Below are positions 1-6,866 of a stretch of 6,866 nucleotides of DNA, in pieces. How positions within the stretch are numbered: position 1 is the first letter of the stretch; each line of letters begins with the position of its first letter. A program made the position numbers and the translations under genes. Source of the stretch: CALZJC01 sp041574955 (GTDB lineage Bacteria > Acidobacteriota > Thermoanaerobaculia > Multivoradales > JAHEKO01). The stretch is from NCBI GenBank assembly GCA_041574955.1, contig JBFGNS010000200.1, forward strand, positions 1 to 6,866. The letters run 5' to 3'. The notes below the pieces were generated by a model. It saw only the letters and a program-made list of their open reading frames with translations. It did no database searches and was not told the origin of the DNA.

Positions 1-1
1 C

Positions 2-769
2 GCGCTGGCGCTCGAGATCGGCCTCGGCACAGCCCTGGTGCTGGGCATCCGAAGGCTGTGGGTGCTGGTGCCCGCCGCGGCCCTGAGCGTCTTCTTCCTG
101 TTCCTCACCGGACGCTCCTGGTGGCGCGCCAGCCACGGGCTGCTCGACCCGGCGGCGGCCTGCGGCTGCTTCGGCAACCTGGTCGAGCGCACGCCGGCAG
201 AGGCGTTCTGGCAGGACCTGTTGCTGCTCGTGCCCGGGCTCGCGGTGGCCTTCGCCTGGCGGACCGGCGGCAGCGGCCAGCCGTGGCGCAGGCTGGCGGC
301 GGCCACAAGCGTGACCGCCGCCGGGCTGCTGCTGGCGTGGCGCGCGCCGGAGCTGCCGCTCGACGACCTCGCCACCCGCCTGCACCCCGGCGTCGAGGTG
401 GCCGAGCTGTGCGCCGGCGCGGGCGACGAGCGGATCTGTCTCGACGCGGTGGCGGAGGAGCTCGAGCAGGGCAGCCACCTGGTGGTGCTGGCCGACCTCG
501 AATCGGAGCCGTTCCTCACGGCGGTGCCGGCGCTCAACGAGCGGGCCCTGTCGGGCGCCGGCCTGCCGCTGATGGTGGTCACCGCCTCGCCCCCCGAGGC
601 GGTCGGCGCCTTCGGCTGGACCCACGCCCCGGCCTTCCCGGTGCGCGAGGCTCCCGCCGCCCTCGTCCGTCCCCTCTACCGACGCCTCCCCCGCTCGTTC
701 CGGGTCGAGGACGGCACCGTCACCGCCACCTGGCCCGGGCTGCCGCCGGAGCTCGCCGCGCAGGGCTGA
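2..769 (+). CDS. MauE/DoxX-like membrane protein fused to a thioredoxin-like domain (5' end outside window)
   Basis: The reading frame is open from the first complete codon at position 2 to a TGA at 767-769, so 255 residues are visible and the N-terminus lies upstream of the window. A GTG at 38 could be taken as a start, but the residues before it continue a membrane helix, so I treat the gene as truncated by the window. Visible residues 1-15, about 20-37, 68-85 and 97-112 are hydrophobic membrane segments. A CGCFG motif at 54-58, followed by an R...FW.D stretch (63-72), is typical of MauE-like proteins (methylamine utilisation family, related to DoxX). Family members are integral membrane proteins linked to thiol or redox maturation. 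Residues about 125-255 look like a thioredoxin-fold domain by the hydrophobic strand at 159-164 and the ending F.VEDG.V...WPGLP. No CXXC is present there; the only cysteines are C137 and C146. The function is inferred from family resemblance only. The ABC-F gene follows on the same strand after 283 nt, so co-transcription is doubtful. Confidence 0.72.
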   Translation, partial: ALALEIGLGTALVLGIRRLWVLVPAAALSVFFLFLTGRSWWRASHGLLDPAAACGCFGNLVERTPAEAFWQDLLLLVPGLAVAFAWRTGGSGQPWRRLAAATSVTAAGLLLAWRAPELPLDDLATRLHPGVEVAELCAGAGDERICLDAVAEELEQGSHLVVLADLESEPFLTAVPALNERALSGAGLPLMVVTASPPEAVGAFGWTHAPAFPVREAPAALVRPLYRRLPRSFRVEDGTVTATWPGLPPELAAQG

Positions 770-847
770 CGCCCCGCCGCGAGCCTCCGATGGTGCGGGC
801 CCTTCGAAGCGAGAGCGGCACTGCGCCCACCTCCGGAGGGTGCGACA

Positions 848-918
848 GCCGGGCGGGGACCCGGGGCGGAGCGACATCACCCTCGCCTTTGGAGCGCAGC
901 CCCGGGACCCCGCCCGGC
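848..918. repeat. Long GC-only inverted repeat (hairpin, 20-bp arms)
   Basis: The arm at 848-867 (GCCGGGCGGGGACCCGGGGC) pairs with the arm at 899-918 (GCCCCGGGACCCCGCCCGGC) in 19 of 20 positions. All 19 pairs are G-C and the only mismatch is A859 opposite A907. The 31-nt loop (868-898) contains GGAGCG twice (868-873 and 891-896) and a possible inner 4-bp stem (GCGA 871-874 with TCGC 883-886). No T-run follows either arm, so it is not a canonical intrinsic terminator, although a stem this strong could still stop or stabilise RNA 79 nt past the upstream stop codon. A dispersed extragenic palindrome (REP-like) or MITE-like element is the main alternative. The pairing is directly visible; any role is inference. 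Confidence 0.7.
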
Positions 919-1032
919 CAAGCACCCGGCCCGAAGCCCGTCGCTGCCGCCAGCTCGACTCCAGACCGACCCCAGCACGGCAACCGCCACCCGAAGGTCC
1001 GCCAGACGGGCGACGGCCACCTGCCACCCCTC

Positions 1033-1041
1033 TGCTATCCT
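1033..1041 (+). promoter_or_regulatory. Putative extended -10 element of the ABC-F gene
   Basis: TGCTATCCT matches the extended -10 pattern TGnTATAAT at seven of eight specified positions except for C at two of the final AA bases, giving TG at 1033-1034 and TATCCT at 1036-1041. Only 11 nt separate it from the ATG at 1053, which would give an RNA leader of about five bases or none. No -35 box is evident at the expected distance. The same TATCCTG string occurs before the methyltransferase gene on the other strand. Confidence 0.4.
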
Positions 1042-1052
1042 GCCCGGCTGCG

Positions 1053-2960
<1,908 letters not shown>

Positions 2961-2984
2961 GCCGGCGGGCGCGGCGGCGGCCGC

Positions 2985-3659
2985 TCACCGACGCTCGGCC
3001 ACCACCACCTCCGACGGGATGGCGCGCGCCACCACCGTCGAGGCGTGGAGCAGGCGCCAGCCGGGCTCCGCCAGCAGGCCGGCCACCCGGACCGGCCGGC
3101 AGCCGCCGACAAGCCGCGGCGCCAGCCGCTGGACGCGGCGCCACAGCCCGCTCACCAGCCGCGACGCGGGGCCGGGGCCGTGGGTGAGGCCGGTGACGCA
3201 CAGCCGCCCGCCGGGCCGGAGCAGCCGGCGGGCCTCGGCCAGCACCGCCGCGATATCGGCCGCCGGCAGCAGGTCGAGCACGTAGGTCGAGACCAGCCGG
3301 TCGGCGCAGCCCGCGACCAGCGGCAGGCGCGGCGCGCCGTCGGTCAGCACCACCCGCGCCCGCCGTCCGAACCGCCCCAGGCGAGCCGCCGCCAGCGCCG
3401 CCATGGTGGCGCTCAGGTCGGTGCCGAGATAGCTCGCCCCGGCCGGCAGGAGGCCGTCCAGCAGCCGCTCGGCGAAGCGGCCGGTGCCGCAGCCGAGCTC
3501 CACCACCGCCCGCGCCGTCGCAAAGCCGGCGTGCGCCACCAGCCGGTCGAGGGCGGCGTCCTCGTACCAGCCCTGGCGGTCCTGGCCGGCGCCGAACCGG
3601 TCGTAGAAGGCGCGCGCCTCGGCGCGGCTCAGGGTGCGCTCGACGGCGCGCTGCGACAT
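2985..3659 (-). CDS. Class I SAM-dependent methyltransferase (Methyltransf_11/25 type), substrate unknown
   Basis: The 224-residue protein has the Rossmann-fold methyltransferase signature. Motif I is VELGCGTG (53-60), which binds S-adenosylmethionine. D81 in GTDLS is the acidic residue expected to contact the ribose hydroxyls, D107 in LTDGAP follows the third strand, and DRLVSTYVLDLLP (120-132) with LLRPGGRLCVTGL (146-158) forms the post-I and motif III region. It is soluble, with no signal peptide. The length is normal for a small-molecule methyltransferase of the UbiE-like superfamily, but nothing identifies the substrate. The ATG at 3657-3659 is preferred over an in-frame GTG at 3756-3758, because the extra 33 residues would be low-complexity and would consume the whole divergent promoter region. 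No Shine-Dalgarno sequence precedes the start; a TATCCT element sits 9 nt upstream. It converges with the ABC-F gene (24 nt between stops) and diverges from fadE. Confidence 0.88.
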   Translation of the reverse strand: MSQRAVERTLSRAEARAFYDRFGAGQDRQGWYEDAALDRLVAHAGFATARAVVELGCGTGRFAERLLDGLLPAGASYLGTDLSATMAALAAARLGRFGRRARVVLTDGAPRLPLVAGCADRLVSTYVLDLLPAADIAAVLAEARRLLRPGGRLCVTGLTHGPGPASRLVSGLWRRVQRLAPRLVGGCRPVRVAGLLAEPGWRLLHASTVVARAIPSEVVVAERR

Positions 3660-3668
3660 CACCGCGAC

Positions 3669-3674
3669 AGGATA
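3669..3674 (-). promoter_or_regulatory. Putative -10 element of the methyltransferase gene
   Basis: Reading the minus strand, TATCCT (then GTCGCGGTG) is followed 9 nt later by the ATG. It matches the -10 consensus in four of six positions. If used, transcription would begin within a few bases of the start codon, giving a leaderless or nearly leaderless RNA. No -35 box is visible. The identical hexamer lies at nearly the same distance from the ABC-F start, which is the main support. Confidence 0.38.
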
Positions 3675-3721
3675 CCGGGCCGCGGCGCGACCGCCCGTCG
3701 CCGCTGCCGGCCGCTTTGGCG

Positions 3722-3727
3722 TAGCAT
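3722..3727 (+). promoter_or_regulatory. Putative -10 element of fadE
   Basis: TAGCAT lies in the 97-nt divergent gap, 29 nt before the fadE ATG at 3757, and is one of very few A/T-containing clusters there. It matches the -10 consensus in four of six positions. Transcription would begin near 3734, leaving a leader of about 20 nt. No convincing -35 box or Shine-Dalgarno sequence was found, and no palindromic operator resembling a FadR or FadP site is evident. Confidence 0.33.
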
Positions 3728-3756
3728 CGGAGCCGGATCTCGCCGTCCGAGTCACC

Positions 3757-6006
3757 ATGTCCGGCTGGTTACAGCGCTACCTGATCCGCCGTGGCCTGGC
3801 GCCGCGCATGTCCGAGACCGAGCGCATCGCGCTCGAGGCCGGCGACGTGTGGGTGGACGGCGACCTGTTCTCGGGCCGGCCCCGCCTCGAGCGGCTGCTG
3901 GCCGAGCCGTACCCGGAGCTGTCGGCGCGCGAGGTCGCCTTCCTCGAGGGGCCGGTGGAGGAGCTGTGCGGCATGGTGGACGACTGGCGGCTGTGGCGCG
4001 AACGGCAGCTGCCGCGCATCGTCTGGAACCACCTGCGCGAGCACGGCTTCTTCGGCCTGAGCATCCCGCGCGAGTATGGCGGGCTGGAGTTCTCGGCGCT
4101 CGGCATGAGCACCGTTTTCGGCAAGCTGACCTCGTGCTCGCTGGCGCTGTCGGCGGTGGTGCTGATCCCCAACTCGGTCGGCCCCGCCGAGCTGCTGCTC
4201 GAGTACGGCACCGACGAGCAGCGCCGGCGGCTGCTGCCGCGACTGGCGCGCGGCGAAGAGATCCCGTGCTTCGCTCTCACCGAGCCGGACGCCGGCTCCG
4301 ACGCCGCCGCGCTCGGCTCCGAGGGCGTGGTGTTCCGCGGCGGCGGCGGTGAGCTGCTGGTGCGGCTCAGCTGGCGCAAGCGCTACATCACGCTGGCGCC
4401 GGTGGCCACCCTGCTCGGCCTGGCCTTCCGGCTGCGCGACCCCGAGGAGCTGCTCGGGCTCGGCCCGGAGCCCGGCATCACCTGCGCCCTGGTGTCGACC
4501 ACGGAGCCGGGCGTCGAGGTGGGCCGCCGCCACGATCCGCTCGGCGTGCCGTTCCCCAACGGGCCGACCAACGGCAGCGACGTCGTGGTGCCGCTCGATG
4601 CGATCATCGGCGGCGCCGCCGGCGCCGGGCGCGGCTGGAAGATGCTGATGGAGACCCTGGCCGGCGGGCGCGCCGTGTCGCTGCCGGCGCAGGCGGCGGC
4701 GGGAGCCAAGGCGGCGGCACGGGCGGTCGGCGCCTACGCCGCGGTGCGTCGCCAGTTCGGCCAGCCGATCGCCACTTTCGAAGGCGTACAGGAGCCGCTC
4801 GCCCGGATGGCTGGCAACGCCTACGCCATGGAGGCGGCGCGGGTGTTCACCTGCGGCGCGGTCGATGCGGGCCGGCGGCCGGCGGTGATCTCGGCGCTGG
4901 TCAAGTACCGCCTGACCGAGCAGGCCCGCAGGGTGGTGAACGACGGCATGGACGTGCTGGGCGGCGCCGGCATCTGTCTCGGCCCCCGCAACCTGCTCGG
5001 CCGCGGCTACATCGCGGCGCCGATCGGCATCACGGTCGAGGGCGCCAACATACTCCACCGCACGCTGGTGGTGTTCGGTCAGGGGGTCATGCGCTGCCAT
5101 CCGGCCGCCGGGCGGCTGCTGGCGGCGCTCGACGGCGGTCGTGCCGGCCGCCTGCTGGGGGCCTTCGCGGCGCTCGTCGGGCGGCTGGTGGTGGACGCCG
5201 GGCGGGCGCTCTGGCTGTCGCTCACCCGCGCCCGCCTGGCGCGCGCGCCGCGGCCGCTGGCGCGCTACGGCCGCCGCCTGCTGTGGGCCTCGGCGCTGTT
5301 CGCGGTGCTGGCCGACCTGGCGCTGCTCCGCCTCGGCAGCCGGCTGAAACGACACGGCCGGCTCAACGGCCGGTTCGCCGACGCGCTGAGCTGGAGCTAC
5401 CTGGCGCTCGCCACGCTACGCCGGGCTCACGCCGAGGGGACGGTCGGGGGGCGCGCCCGCGACGGCGACCGGGCGCTGGCGGAGTGGGCGCTCGAGAGCT
5501 GCCTGGCCGGAGTGCAGGAGGCGCTGGAGGGCATCCTCGCCAACTTCCCCGGCCGGCTGCTCGGCGGGCTGCTGCGCGGGCCCTGCCGGTGGTGGCTGCG
5601 GCTGAGCCCGCTCGGCAGGCCGCCCAGCGACCGGCTGGACGGCGAGGTGGCCGGGGCGCTCACCGCGCCGGGAGCGCGCCGCGACCGGCTCACCGCGTGG
5701 AGCTGGACGGGCACCGCCGGGCCGCGCGCCGAGCTCGAGGAGGCGCTCGAGCTGGCGACCCGCAGCCGGCCGATCGCCGCCCGCCTGCGGCGCGCGGTGG
5801 CGGCCGGCTCGCTGCCGCCCGGATCGCCGCGCCGGCTGATCCAGGAGGCGATGGCGACCGGCCTGCTGGACGCCGGCGAGGGAGCGCTGCTGCGCGAAGC
5901 CGAGAGCGCCCGCCAGCGCGTGCTGGCGGCCGACAGCTTCTCGCTCGAGGAGTACCTCGGCCGGCTGGCGCCCGACGGCGAGCTGTCGCGCCCGGTGGCG
6001 GTCTAG
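3757..6006 (+). CDS. fadE: Acyl-CoA dehydrogenase, FadE type with C-terminal DUF1974 domain
   Basis: The 749-residue protein is expected to oxidise acyl-CoA to trans-2-enoyl-CoA using FAD, the first step of fatty-acid beta-oxidation, passing electrons to an electron-transfer flavoprotein. Landmarks shared with E. coli FadE (about 814 residues, recalled) run in order: MSETERIALEAGDVWVDGDLF near the N-terminus, FLEGPVEE (66-73), EYGGLEFSA, the flavin-contacting CFALTEPDAGSDA (171-183), KRYITLAP, GITCALV, FPNGPT, RRQFGQPI (from 331) and ITVEGANIL. E428 in that last motif aligns with the catalytic glutamate of acyl-CoA dehydrogenases. Residues about 448-745 correspond to the FadE-specific DUF1974 domain, including the LKR, ANFPGRLLGGLL and EEALELA stretches. 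The N-terminal hydrophobic segment of about 65 residues that anchors E. coli FadE is absent. Starting at 3757 fits the family; the 41 in-frame codons upstream contain no membrane helix either. It is a single-gene unit here: no ETF, thiolase or hydratase gene is adjacent. No Shine-Dalgarno sequence is visible. Confidence 0.94.
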   Translation: MSGWLQRYLIRRGLAPRMSETERIALEAGDVWVDGDLFSGRPRLERLLAEPYPELSAREVAFLEGPVEELCGMVDDWRLWRERQLPRIVWNHLREHGFFGLSIPREYGGLEFSALGMSTVFGKLTSCSLALSAVVLIPNSVGPAELLLEYGTDEQRRRLLPRLARGEEIPCFALTEPDAGSDAAALGSEGVVFRGGGGELLVRLSWRKRYITLAPVATLLGLAFRLRDPEELLGLGPEPGITCALVSTTEPGVEVGRRHDPLGVPFPNGPTNGSDVVVPLDAIIGGAAGAGRGWKMLMETLAGGRAVSLPAQAAAGAKAAARAVGAYAAVRRQFGQPIATFEGVQEPLARMAGNAYAMEAARVFTCGAVDAGRRPAVISALVKYRLTEQARRVVNDGMDVLGGAGICLGPRNLLGRGYIAAPIGITVEGANILHRTLVVFGQGVMRCHPAAGRLLAALDGGRAGRLLGAFAALVGRLVVDAGRALWLSLTRARLARAPRPLARYGRRLLWASALFAVLADLALLRLGSRLKRHGRLNGRFADALSWSYLALATLRRAHAEGTVGGRARDGDRALAEWALESCLAGVQEALEGILANFPGRLLGGLLRGPCRWWLRLSPLGRPPSDRLDGEVAGALTAPGARRDRLTAWSWTGTAGPRAELEEALELATRSRPIAARLRRAVAAGSLPPGSPRRLIQEAMATGLLDAGEGALLREAESARQRVLAADSFSLEEYLGRLAPDGELSRPVAV

Positions 6007-6028
6007 CCGGCTCTTCTCACGGGCGGCG

Positions 6029-6667
6029 CTACCGGGCGGGTGCGCCAGCCCCGGACTGACCGAGCCGTGCCAGCTGCCGGTCGTGGAGGCGCGCCAGCAG
6101 GAGCTGCGCCGCCAGCGCCCCGATCAGCGCCAGGCACATGTCCCACTGCGTGTCCCAGACGTCGCCCTGGGTGCCGAGAAACGACTCCGCCTGCTCGCCG
6201 CCGATCACCGCCGCCCACCACTCGACCAGCTCGTAGAAGGCGCTGAAAGCGAGACAGACCGCGGTCACCAGGGTGAACAGCCACCGCCCGCGCTCGAGCG
6301 GCGAGGTGCGCAGCAGCAGCTCACGCGCCAGGATCGCCGGCACGAAGCCCTGCGCCAGGTGACCGAGCCGGTCGTAGTGGTTGCGCGACAGCTCGAGCAG
6401 GTCCTGCAGCCAGAAGCCGAGCGGCACCCGGGCGTAGGTGTAGTGCGCGCCCAGCATCAGGATCAGAGCGTGGACGAAGATCAGCCGGTAGGCCAGCGGG
6501 GTGAGGGGGAACCGCCTGCCGGTGGCCACGAGGATCGGCACGCCGATGAAGATCGGCGCCACCTCGAGGAACCAGGTGCCGCGCTCGTACGGCCCGATGC
6601 CCGAGACCACCAGCGCCACCGCGCCCAGGCCGAGCAGCACCCACGGCTCGCGGCGGCGCGCCGTCAC
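6029..6667 (-). CDS. yjdF: YjdF family membrane protein (DUF2238)
   Basis: The 212-residue protein is an inner-membrane protein of unknown function. Hydrophobic segments lie at about 10-25, 34-50, 60-75, 104-118, 128-148 and 176-193, giving five or six predicted membrane helices. Family-defining motifs, recognised from E. coli YjdF, are GAHYTYARVP (73-82), NHYDRLGHLAQGFVPAI (96-112), FYELVEWWAA (144-153) and FLGTQGDVWDTQWDM (163-177). These conserved His, Asp, Glu and Trp residues could form a polar or metal-binding site, but that is inference. The length agrees with the family. The start is GTG at 6665-6667. GAGG directly abuts it, too close to serve as a Shine-Dalgarno site; the next possible start, a GTG at residue 10, would cut into the first helix. 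It follows the basic-protein gene by 13 nt on the same strand, suggesting one operon, and converges with fadE (22 nt between stops, no clear terminator). Confidence 0.9.
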   Translation of the reverse strand: MTARRREPWVLLGLGAVALVVSGIGPYERGTWFLEVAPIFIGVPILVATGRRFPLTPLAYRLIFVHALILMLGAHYTYARVPLGFWLQDLLELSRNHYDRLGHLAQGFVPAILARELLLRTSPLERGRWLFTLVTAVCLAFSAFYELVEWWAAVIGGEQAESFLGTQGDVWDTQWDMCLALIGALAAQLLLARLHDRQLARLGQSGAGAPAR

Positions 6668-6680
6668 CTCGAGCCGCCCG

Positions 6681-6866
6681 TCAGACCGTGGCCTTGCGGA
6701 TCTTGCGCTTGAGGCTGCGGATCCGCCGGCGCACCACTCGCAGCTGCTTCGAGTCCTTCGCCTGCTCGGCCGCGTCGCGCTGCTTCTTGAGGTCGCGGAT
6801 CTTGGCCTTGACCTTGCGCTTGTTGATCCCCACCACCTCGTGGTGCTCGTGGGCCTCGATGCCGAG
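6681..6866 (-). CDS. C-terminal end of a lysine/arginine-rich helical protein (5' end outside window)
   Basis: On the minus strand the frame is open from the window edge to a TGA at 6681-6683, giving 61 visible residues. The first 14 visible residues are histidine- and glutamate-rich (IEAHEHHEVVGI) without a basic residue; the rest carries 21 Lys/Arg. Two short helices, VKAKIRDLKKQRDAAEQAK and LRVVRRRIRSLKRKIRKA, joined by DSKQ would make a basic helical hairpin, as is seen in small nucleic-acid- or ribosome-binding proteins. Third codon positions are almost all G or C, as in the other genes here, which supports real coding. I do not recognise the family. The start could be upstream of the window or at one of two GTG codons near the visible beginning, so it may be a small protein. 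It precedes the YjdF-like gene by 13 nt and probably shares its transcript. Confidence 0.62.
   Translation of the reverse strand, partial: LGIEAHEHHEVVGINKRKVKAKIRDLKKQRDAAEQAKDSKQLRVVRRRIRSLKRKIRKATV

Larger units (their letters stand above)
770..1052. other. Non-coding intergenic region
   Basis: This 283-nt gap lies between the stop of the MauE-like gene and the ATG of the ABC-F gene. It holds a 10-bp perfect palindrome CCTCCGGAGG at 830-839, a long inverted repeat at 848-918 and a -10-like element at 1033-1041. An open frame of 88 codons (ATG at 790, TGA at 1054-1056) crosses it, but its third codon positions contain far more A and T than the flanking genes, its translation is low-complexity Pro/Ser/Gly/Arg, and it runs through the inverted repeat. 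I therefore consider the region non-coding. No tRNA, riboswitch or canonical terminator with a T-tract was seen. Confidence 0.7.

Noticed and set aside
840..1052. In-frame upstream extension of the ABC-F gene by 71 codons.
   Set aside because: ABC-F proteins begin at the strand that starts with the ATG at 1053; the extension is Pro/Arg-rich, matches no family feature and overlaps the inverted repeat and the -10-like element.
2961..2984. Possible bidirectional terminator between the convergent ABC-F and methyltransferase genes.
   Set aside because: The 24 nt are nearly pure G/C with a GCGGCCGC palindrome, but there is no room for a stable stem with loop and no T-tract on either strand.
3660..3758. 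Longer methyltransferase start at the GTG at 3756-3758.
   Set aside because: The extra 33 residues are low-complexity Ala/Arg/Pro, would overlap the fadE start codon and would leave no space for either promoter.
3769..5355. 528-codon open frame on the minus strand opposite fadE.
   Set aside because: Its composition is Arg/Ala/Gln/His-rich and repetitive with no domain, while the plus strand carries unmistakable FadE motifs throughout.
6007..6028. Possible terminator between the convergent fadE and YjdF-like genes.
   Set aside because: The 22 nt show no inverted repeat of useful length and no T-tract.

Overview
The window is very GC-rich bacterial chromosome, densely coded, with third codon positions almost always G or C. 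The gene set is ordinary housekeeping and accessory metabolism: a FadE-type acyl-CoA dehydrogenase, an ABC-F translation factor, a MauE-like membrane protein, a YjdF/DUF2238 membrane protein and a small methyltransferase. Together with the base composition this suggests a high-GC Gram-negative lineage, for example Acidobacteriota (Thermoanaerobaculia-like), Myxococcota or a similar phylum. That placement is inference from composition and gene families only. I see no phage, transposase, tRNA, rRNA, CRISPR array or defence module.

Layout from left to right. Positions 2-769 (+) hold the 3' part of a gene for a MauE-like membrane domain fused to a thioredoxin-like domain. Positions 770-1052 are a 283-nt non-coding gap with a strong 20-bp-arm inverted repeat at 848-918 and a -10-like element just before the next start. 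Positions 1053-2960 (+) encode an ABC-F ATPase with a YbiT-like body and an added C-terminal coiled coil. Positions 2985-3659 (-) encode a class I SAM methyltransferase that converges on the ABC-F gene with a 24-nt gap. Positions 3660-3756 are a 97-nt divergent promoter region. Positions 3757-6006 (+) encode FadE with its DUF1974 tail. Positions 6029-6667 (-) encode a YjdF-family membrane protein that converges on fadE with a 22-nt gap. Positions 6681-6866 (-) hold the C-terminal end of a lysine/arginine-rich protein lying 13 nt upstream of the YjdF-like gene.

The genes do not form one pathway. Strand switches separate most of them into single-gene units; only the last two, on the minus strand, look like an operon. 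FadE would carry out the first oxidative step of fatty-acid beta-oxidation, but no ETF, thiolase or FadB-like partner is present. The ABC-F protein is expected to act on the ribosome. The methyltransferase substrate and the roles of the MauE-like and YjdF-like proteins cannot be read from the sequence.

I did not find a convincing new biological system. The items most worth a second look are the long all-G/C inverted repeat at 848-918, the shared TATCCTG element a few bases from two start codons on opposite strands together with the lack of Shine-Dalgarno sequences, the FadE without its usual N-terminal membrane anchor, and the thioredoxin-like domain without a CXXC motif.
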